Shown here: positions 57,128 to 64,000 of the stretch, piece after piece
How the letters are laid out: each line of letters opens with the position of its first letter
Numbering within the stretch: position 1 is the first letter of the stretch
Assembly: GCF_029867415.1 (NCBI RefSeq)
Contig: NW_026705330.1
Coordinates: 186,001-250,000 of the forward strand
Source: Vicia villosa
Taxonomy: Eukaryota > Streptophyta > Magnoliopsida > Fabales > Fabaceae
DNA: 64,000 bases
Direction of reading: 5' to 3'
Notes under the pieces: model-generated
What the model was told of the DNA's origin: nothing
Database searches by the model: none
Seen by the model: only the letters and a program-made list of their open reading frames with translations
Made by a program: the position numbers and the translations under genes

Positions 57128-58489
57128 ATGCCTCCACGTTCAATCATCCGTAGTGTGCGTCCTGAGAGACCACCTCCTAACCTTGCAAATATTATCTTTC
57201 GAGAGGATGACAACGATGCTCAAAGAACAAAATACCTCGCATTCTATGAACGTTCGGTTGTTCCCACAAAATTTGTGAACATCGAATGTCTAGAAACTCT
57301 TGGTCTCATAGATGGTGTCACCCGTTTGCTCACAAAATCTAGCCTACACCATCTCTATACCGAACCCGTACCAACTTATGAGTCGCTCGTCTTAGAGTTC
57401 TTGAGCTCTTTCAACTACGACACTCCTTCTGATCAACCGCTCTTAACCGGTACCATCCAATTTAGGATGTTTAACCGTGAATTCACTCTGGATCAAGAAG
57501 CAGTGGCTATGTACTTGCATTTTAATAATGCACCAAATGCTCTCCGCACAATCTTTCAAGAACTCAATGGCCGATCTTGGGAAGAACTTGCTTTTGAATT
57601 TTGGTTTAATCTCACTGGCGAAATCCCTACCGGTTGGAGGTCTCTTCATGCTTCTCATATTCAAAACCCCGCTATACGTTATTTTCAACGTGTTTTGGGG
57701 CACACTATTTTTGCAAGATCCAACAACCACAAGGTAAACCAAAATGAATTATTTTTCTTATATTGTGCGCTTAACAATATCCGTTTCAATGTCGCACCTT
57801 TTATGCTCCAACACATCCAAGGCTGCATCAACGCCCCCGCTACAAACCCCTTCCTGTTTGGCGGAATTATTACCTCCTTGGCATGTGCCTTAGGTCTAGG
57901 TGATGACCTCATCTCCCTCTCTCATCTCATGATGCCTGCCCAATCACTCGATCTCACTTACTGCCGTGACTCTCACTTGGTTTCACCCCGCCATGATGGC
58001 CACTACACTTTGGTCGTCAACAAAGTTCTGATTCCTTATGTCATCCTGCCATGCCCAGAGCAAATCAACATCCGTTATGTTCAGCGTCGGAGGCTCATTA
58101 ATGACAATCCTCAAGATAACCAACCTGAACATCCTAATGAACCTGTGGATGCAATGGAAGAAGAACTCAACCAAGAACAAGCTGATGTCAACCAACCTCC
58201 TCAAAACAACCCTCCGCCTATTACTCTTGATGCCATGTATGCTGCAATTCAACGCCAAGATCAACTCTTTCAAGCTATGCAGAAAAATCAAAACGAAACA
58301 CTAAGGCTTATTCGAGAGATGCAACAAGAGCACTGTGACTATGCTATTAGGAACGAATGTCAATACACTGAAATTGCTACACAATTGCATGATCTTAACA
58401 TTCGTGTAAATGGCTCTCCTACTGATAGACGTCGCCGTGTTCGTACAAGAGGTGCAAGCAGTTCCCGCAACCGCAACACTGAGGAGTAG
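57128..58489 (+). CDS. Athila ORF-B: second ATHILA ORF-1-like protein, 453 aa
   Basis: Intact ORF. It shares with ORF-A the blocks YESLVLEFLSSFNY, NPAIRYFQRVLGHTIF and NPFLFGGIITSLACALGL in the same order and spacing, so the two are old duplicates. The N-terminus is basic (PPRSIIRSVRPERPPP). An acidic Asn/Pro/Gln-rich linker follows, then a coiled coil (IQRQDQLFQAMQKNQNETL) and a very basic C-terminal end (DRRRRVRTRGASSSRNRN) that could bind nucleic acid. No membrane segment is seen. The ATG lies 89 bases past a TATA box, so independent transcription is plausible. Role unknown. Confidence 0.82.
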   Translation: MPPRSIIRSVRPERPPPNLANIIFREDDNDAQRTKYLAFYERSVVPTKFVNIECLETLGLIDGVTRLLTKSSLHHLYTEPVPTYESLVLEFLSSFNYDTPSDQPLLTGTIQFRMFNREFTLDQEAVAMYLHFNNAPNALRTIFQELNGRSWEELAFEFWFNLTGEIPTGWRSLHASHIQNPAIRYFQRVLGHTIFARSNNHKVNQNELFFLYCALNNIRFNVAPFMLQHIQGCINAPATNPFLFGGIITSLACALGLGDDLISLSHLMMPAQSLDLTYCRDSHLVSPRHDGHYTLVVNKVLIPYVILPCPEQINIRYVQRRRLINDNPQDNQPEHPNEPVDAMEEELNQEQADVNQPPQNNPPPITLDAMYAAIQRQDQLFQAMQKNQNETLRLIREMQQEHCDYAIRNECQYTEIATQLHDLNIRVNGSPTDRRRRVRTRGASSSRNRNTEE

Positions 58490-59540
58490 TTCACATGCAT
58501 TGAGGACACTGCATCATTTAAGTCTGGGGGAGCCGTATCGTATTACTCGCTTTATTTTTATTTCCTTTCAGTTTATTTCCCTTCCTTGTAATGTTTTTTC
58601 TAATTCAATAAAGAATATTTATGGAATTTCAAGTCTTATATGTATAATTCCGTGGTTATAACAAGCTTTTCCATTTTCTTGAGCCATAACAAAATTTTTG
58701 CTCCAAAACGATAAACGCATAACCCCACACGTTCGAGAAATACAAAGCTACTCATATACTTAACGCATAAAAATCACAATAAAGATTCAAGTCAATACCC
58801 TTATTGTCCCAACACTCTAAAACCCCCAAGTATGCGTGACCGATTTGAATACCCTTTATACCGAAACCACCGACTTTAATTTTTGAAGTAACCCTTAGTA
58901 GTTTATTCTAGCAGTCGGCACCGTCTTAGATACCAACTATGCAGAGAGTCGATGAATATAAGTGTATGATCCTTATAATAATAATTATGTGCTTAACCGC
59001 TAATAAGAAATGTGCCTACTAAGTAAGGTGATCCTCACAAGATCATTTAACCTAACGGTCACAAATCTCAAATACAAAGGATTTAAAAACTCATTGTTGA
59101 TTGGTTCAGAAGATATCTGGTACTGAACTTGGTAGGAAGAGGTAAACCACATAGTCACTAAAATGTGCCAAGGAGTAACCCACATAAATGTGCCAGAATT
59201 CCATAAGAAGGATCATAGTCACTAACCGACTACTCTGCTATGTGCGTGTCAAGATAATGGGCTTAATGTGATTGCACGCGAATGAAAAGGGTAAAACATG
59301 ATGACGAGTCAAGGTCAAGCTATAATGGCATGATTCGGATTGGTATGCGTGCTGGGAGTTGTCTAGTGTCGCTACTATAAGCTTATTGCTAGGATCTGCA
59401 ACATTATTTTCAAAACAAGAACACTATGTAGCTGAGTATGACCGAACGACATGGTGGAAGCGTATTTCATTTCGCTGTCCTCCTATCTTTATCTTGTTAT
59501 TTTGCTTGAGGACAAGCAAAGGTTCAAGTCTGGGGGAATT
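58490..59540 (+). other. Athila 3' untranslated region with two polypurine tracts
   Basis: AAGTCTGGGGGAG at 58519-58531 and TCAAGTCTGGGGGAATT at 59524-59540; the second adjoins the LTR. No ORF of note between them. Confidence 0.75.
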
Positions 59541-61290
59541 TGATAACACGATTTTATATCGTATATTTAGCTTGAAATCCGTAGATATTTATAGCATTTT
59601 ACGTTTATTATGTTGATTTATTATGATATTATGCGAGTATTTGCTTTGTTTCAGGTTTTACTCTCTTATTATGACTATTTGCGAAAAGGAAAAGAAATGG
59701 AGCTAAAATGACCAATATTTATGCCTAAAAGATGAAAAAGGGGTGCTGAAGTGTTATGGAGGTGCAAAATAAGGCCCAAATGCCCAAAGAGACAGACCAG
59801 CCCACGAAGAAGCCAATGCGCGTGGCCCAAATCATTTCAGCACGTGGAGACGCACATCTCCAACGTATCTATGCCACGTCACCAAAGTGGAGACGCCCGT
59901 CTCCAGCTCTTCCTACATTTTCTCCGCTTGAGACGCACGTCTCAAGTCGTTCAAAGGCCTTCCCTGAAGAAGTGGAGACGCACGTCTCCAAGGCCCAGTC
60001 TGAAGAAGTCCTTATTTTCACGCATTCCAACTGCAGTCCCTCGCCTATAAATAGAGCCTGCCACTTCATTTCAAACGGGTCCGATTTCCTGCTAACGAAG
60101 TGCTGCCGAAATTGTTCCGCGCTTACTATTTTTCTTCCTGCTTTCATTTAAACAGCTCATTTTCTCATAACAATTTCTACACCGGAAATTGTTGTGAACC
60201 TTTTATAAATCTAGCCTTACGTTAGATTTATCGTTTTATTTCCTTGCTTTAAGTTTCTGTCCGTTTAATTCCGAAGAACGATCCAGCCAACCTGTGGTGG
60301 AAGTTCGGTACTTCAAGATTCAATTGCAATTTATTTTATTCAGGTTTATTATTTACCGCATTTATTTATATTATTATTGCATGATATATTATATGCCATT
60401 TAACATGCCTTTTATTATAAGCCAAATTAATTTATGCATGCTTAACTGTATTAATATGTCTGGCTAATTTACTAAGATATCGGTATGTAAAGTAAGTTAA
60501 CTGTGGGATCCGAAATAAATTGGCTTAATTATATTTTATTAATTATCACTTGTTTTTGGTTTGTATGTCTAATTTAATTAGTAAGTCTTAAAATCAATAG
60601 AGCGAAAGTTTGAGGGTTTAAGACGGTCAAAGGTTAAAATCAATAGAGCGAAAGTTTGAGATCTTTAACTAGATAGTAGACATAGGACATTAGTTTTAAG
60701 GATGGCGAAAGCGTACTAAAACTAATTAGAACTTATTTATTTTCAAAAATTGTTTTTACACCCGAGCGGGATGGCGAAAGCGTACGTTAGGGATATTAGC
60801 ATGTTCCGAGTCAACAAAGCGAAAGTTTGAGATTAGGAGATTTAAATAGATAACAACTTCATAAAACAGGCATTTTATTAATTACGTTGTTTCCAAAAAG
60901 GCTTTTCTAATATCTAATGGGATGGCGAAAGCGTACGTTACGAGTTAGGATAGTGGTCTAAATCAACAGAGCGAAAGTTTGAGAGGAGGACTTTTAATCA
61001 ATTGAATTAATAAAGATTTTTAATCGAATTATGCATTAGCCAATGGACCTTCGGATCACCTAAAGTTAAACGAAATACATACTGATATCCGTCTATTATT
61101 ATATTTCTTTATATTCACAATCACTTTCCCTTAGGAACAATCAAATTATTAGTAGCCTTAGCTTTACATAGTAACCTTAGATAACGGTAGATCGATTCAT
61201 AGTCCCTGTGGATTCGATATCTTTTAAAACTACACGACACGACTGTGCACTTGCAATCATCATATTAATAGACACGTAAAGTCGCGATCA
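59541..61290 (+). repeat. Athila 3' LTR (1750 bp)
   Basis: Same ends and length as the 5' LTR. The first palindrome here has a G-to-A change (GGAGACGCACATCTCC). Confidence 0.95.
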
Positions 61291-61295
61291 ACTCT

Positions 61296-61657
61296 ACAGA
61301 ATTCCAGAAGTTCTGTGATGATAATGGAATTGAGCATGAGGTTGCTGCTCCTTATACTCCTCAACACAATGGTCTGGCTGAACGTAGAAACCGTACTTTG
61401 CTTGATATGACGAGAAGTATGCTAAAAGAGAAGAAGCTTCCTCAGAATCTCTGGGGAGAAGCTGTTGCTACTGTAGCATATGTGCTCAACAGGTGTCCAA
61501 CAAAGAGGCTGAAGGAAATTGTTCCTTTAGAGAAGTGGACTAAAGAGAATCAAAGTGTTAGTCATTTGAAGGTTTTTGGTTCTGTGTGTTATAAACACAT
61601 TCCAGAAGCTAGAAGGAAGAAGCTGGATGATAGGAGCAAAGTCATGTTATTGGTGGG
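61296..61657 (+). pseudogene. T1 integrase, continuation after Athila
   Basis: The integrase core resumes ([55 protein letters not shown]) and breaks off in KVMLLVG at the G3 insertion. The ORF that appears to run to 62009 continues only by chance into G3. Confidence 0.88.
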
Positions 61658-63540
61658 TGACTCTACCGCGAAAAATGGATCAGAGTCGCCACTAATATAT
61701 TTATCCCATCGAGGGAAAGGAATACCAGGAAACCTAACTCGAATAAGAACAAGGTCTTTAGACCAGAGAACAGGGTACGGGAGTCGGTTACGCAAGGGGA
61801 AGGTGTTAGCACCCCTCACGCCCATTGTACTCGATGGTATCCACCTATGTTTGTTTCTATCTAAAGGGTGTGTACTATATATATATGTCTACATGCGAAT
61901 GAATGCAAAAGAAATACGGGGAAAAGAAAGAATTATTTACAAGTGTGCTCGCTTAGGCCCCGCGACCCAATGCCTACGTATCCCTTACAAGGAATCAGAG
62001 CGACCGTAGTTCGGCTCAATAGTTTCCATTTGTTTTGTGTTTTTTAGTTGAACAGAGGTTAAGGTCACAATCCACGATGCTCGACCTTTGGAGACTTATA
62101 CGCCTAATTCTGGACTGGACTCAACATGTTCTTAAGCAGCAGAATGAACTTGGGTTTGTGTTTTTTATGTAACTACATGATGAACAAAACCCAGTACAAG
62201 GTTTCGCACCACTTCGTCACTTTGTCTTACTTTGAACCTTTATTAGGTGTTTTAAGTGTTTTTGGTTAGGTGTTTTTTAAGGGATTTACTTTGCGATTTG
62301 AATCACATAAAAATGTATAATGATCGAGAAACAGATTAGGGAATGAATCCCACTCATTTCTCTCCCATTATATAGTGATTGAGAAACAGATTAGGGAATG
62401 AATCCCACTCATTTCTCTCCCACTAAGTGATTGAGAAACAGATTAGGGAATGAATCCCACTCATTTCTCTCCCACTTTTAGTAAGTTGTGATTCACATCT
62501 CTATTTATTAGTGTTTTAATGTTGAAAAAGAAAAAGAATGAACAAGGGGAACTAACATATTCTCTAATCTAAGTTATTCTAATTCCTATTTAAGGACTAA
62601 CCTAGCATCTAAAGGGAATTAGCTAAGAAGGAAGTTGTTTAAGTTGACTAAAGTCAACTTTAACAACTAGGGGTATTTTAGACATTTCTCAAAATATGAA
62701 AATATTCACAAAAAGAAAGAATTAAAGTCTAAACTAACCATGAAAATATTCACAAGCAATTTGTATTTTATTCATGTTTAAGACCATTTTCAAGAATTAA
62801 AACTAACAAAAACTAAGTATTTTTATTTATGAACCAATCAAAACTTAAAGAAATCAACAATTAAAATCTAATTAAAACAATTATTCCTAAAAATTCTAAT
62901 TGGTTAGAAACTAATTTTTATTATTTCATTTAAGCAAAATTGAATTAATAAACAAAAAAAAACTATTTTTGTATTTTATCAAATCTGTCAATAGGGGGTG
63001 TTCTAGCAATTAACATATGAACAGAGACCTAGTTACAATGGCGCATGGGCCTAATTCCAGGGGGGTGTAGATATCAGTGGCCCTATGGCCCAAACCAATA
63101 AACATGTATGCAGCGTCAGTAAAAGAGGTTTGTGATCAGAAAAACGCCCTCGGGCCCAACCATTAATCACGTTCAGGGCCCAATATCCTTTTGCTCATTT
63201 TTATTTCATTCTTTATTCAGCATGTGGCTTTTGGTAACGTGACAAAAAATATATCCCCACACATTTATCAATCGGTCAACTAGAATTTAAGTAAGAAAAA
63301 AACAAAACTAAAGTTGAGCCAATCACAATGCAACGCATCAAGTCCCAATGATTGAAGTAAGGACAAAAATGGCAATATTATGGGGACAGCATCCAGTACA
63401 TGCGCGCCACGTGTAAAAACGGAGAGAAAGAAAAAAAGACTCAGACGCCGGAGATGGAGCTCCGGTCGTCTTCTCCAGTGGCTCCCACGGCGGAGATCCA
63501 ACAATACACCCAGAAAATCAATAAAACCACCACCGCCTGA
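61658..63540 (-). mobile_element. G3: partial Tat-type LTR on the minus strand
   Basis: The boundary is TGACTCTACC at 61658, preceded by GTGGG (61653-61657), probably one copy of the target duplication. On the minus strand it has GGGGTGCTAACACCTTCCCC (61797-61816) and GTGGCGACTCT, as in O1 and G2, near the LTR end. No LTR start is found before 63541, so it is truncated or continues beyond. The remainder is AT-rich with no coding capacity. Confidence 0.6.
62321..62477. repeat. three-copy tandem repeat in G3
   Basis: GAGAAACAGATTAGGGAATG and following bases repeat at 62321, 62376 and 62428 (spacing 55 and 52). Copies are nearly identical. Confidence 0.9.
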
Positions 63541-64000
63541 TGTAACACCCCATAAAATTCTTTATTTAATTTAATTAATTTTTGATTAAATATTAGAATT
63601 ATTTGAGTTAACTGAGAAAAATGGAAGTAATGAAGCTAATGGGCCAGTGTCGCTTGTAGTAGAAGGGGGTGCCAGTGGTGAAGCCCATTACTAATGATAA
63701 GCTTATTTTCATAAAATAGAATAATAGAAGAAGTGGTGGAATAGAGAGGGTTACAACATTTTGGAAAAAAAAAGTCTGAACGTGAAAAGAGAAGAGGAGC
63801 GGAGAAGTGCGACCCGAGGAAGAGCGAAGAATCAACCTTCAGGTAAGGGGGGCTCTTCTGTTTATCTTCTATTATGGGATTATAGGTAGTATGATAGAAT
63901 TTGATCGTGTTATTCGTATCAATTGGGTTGTGCTTAGGTTATAAAAGTGTTAGGTTTTGGGAGGATTGATGCATAATGATTATATTTGATCATGTATTGG
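63541..64000 (+). mobile_element. start of a gypsy-type LTR, runs off the window
   Basis: TGTAACACCCC is a common plant gypsy LTR start. A splice-donor-like CAGGTAAGGG at 63840-63849 resembles the one in the Gm LTR. Partner LTR and target duplication are not visible. Confidence 0.5.

Larger units (their letters stand above)
42401..61290 (+). mobile_element. Athila-type Ty3/gypsy element with two accessory ORFs (about 14.1 kb native)
   Basis: Total 18,890 bp, of which 4,779 bp are the later G2 insertion and its target copy. Perfect target duplication ACTCT (42396-42400, 61291-61295). Both LTRs are 1750 bp. The order is LTR, tRNA-Asp primer site, gag, protease-RT-RNase H-integrase, two accessory ORFs, polypurine tract, LTR. 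Hand comparison of the LTRs finds about 26 differences (1.5 percent), mostly transitions. With 1.3e-8 substitutions per site per year this is roughly 0.6 million years. Confidence 0.95.
40747..61657 (+). mobile_element. T1: Tork-like Ty1/copia element, split by Athila and by G3
   Basis: T1 comprises 40747-42400 and 61296-61657; the Athila element lies between and G3 cuts it at 61658. It has a short LTR, a tRNA-Met-like primer site, gag and integrase. The 3' half is not in the window unless beyond G3. Confidence 0.8.

Noticed and set aside
61398..62009. A 203-codon ORF.
   Set aside because: Only 61398-61657 is T1 integrase; the rest is chance read-through into G3.
63380..63574. Basic 64-codon ORF with RRRRW motifs as a host gene.
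   Set aside because: It crosses the LTR start at 63541 and has no supporting structure.

Overview
The window is plant nuclear DNA made almost wholly of nested LTR retrotransposons. No host gene, rRNA, tRNA gene or CRISPR array is supported. The mix points to a legume, probably tribe Fabeae (Pisum/Vicia/Lathyrus/Lens) or a close relative: SIRE/Maximus-type Ty1/copia elements with a large extra ORF after pol, a Tat/Ogre-type Ty3/gypsy element with 3.1 kb LTRs and a tRNA-Arg primer site, a 4.8 kb Tat-like solo LTR, and a 14 kb Athila with two extra ORFs. The genus is not resolved.

Left block (1-40360) reads as one seven-layer nest. A decayed copia relic (C1, 37988-40360, its left part outside the window) was entered by a minus-strand gypsy element (Gm, 31835-37987). 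Gm was entered by three related SIRE/Maximus copia elements, one inside another: M0 (right end 29687-31834), M1 (1-5356 plus 28265-29686) and M2 (5357-28264). M2 carries a non-autonomous Ogre/Tat-type element (O1, 13290-25919, target duplication AGCAG) inside its second ORF, and O1 carries a 443 bp TRIM (20496-20938, target duplication GGTTA). C1 also holds a 552 bp solo-LTR candidate (39380-39931).

Right block (40747-64000): a Tork-like copia (T1) starts at 40747. Its integrase gene is split by a full Athila (42401-61290, target duplication ACTCT), whose gag is split by the solo LTR G2 (45910-50683, target duplication GCCAC). T1 is split again at 61658 by a minus-strand Tat-type LTR (G3), and a further LTR start lies at 63541.

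Most gag/pol genes are broken by stops, frameshifts or deletions. Intact long ORFs are M1 ORF2 (796 aa), M2 gag (585 aa), Athila pol (about 1180 aa) and the two Athila accessory ORFs (472 and 453 aa). The accessory ORFs of the copia and the Athila elements look distantly related to each other, and several have a plausible promoter of their own. In Athila the promoter-like stretch before the second ORF repeats the short palindromes that sit upstream of the LTR TATA box. Hand alignment puts LTR pairs of M2, O1 and Athila at about 1.5-2 percent divergence, so these insertions are recent.
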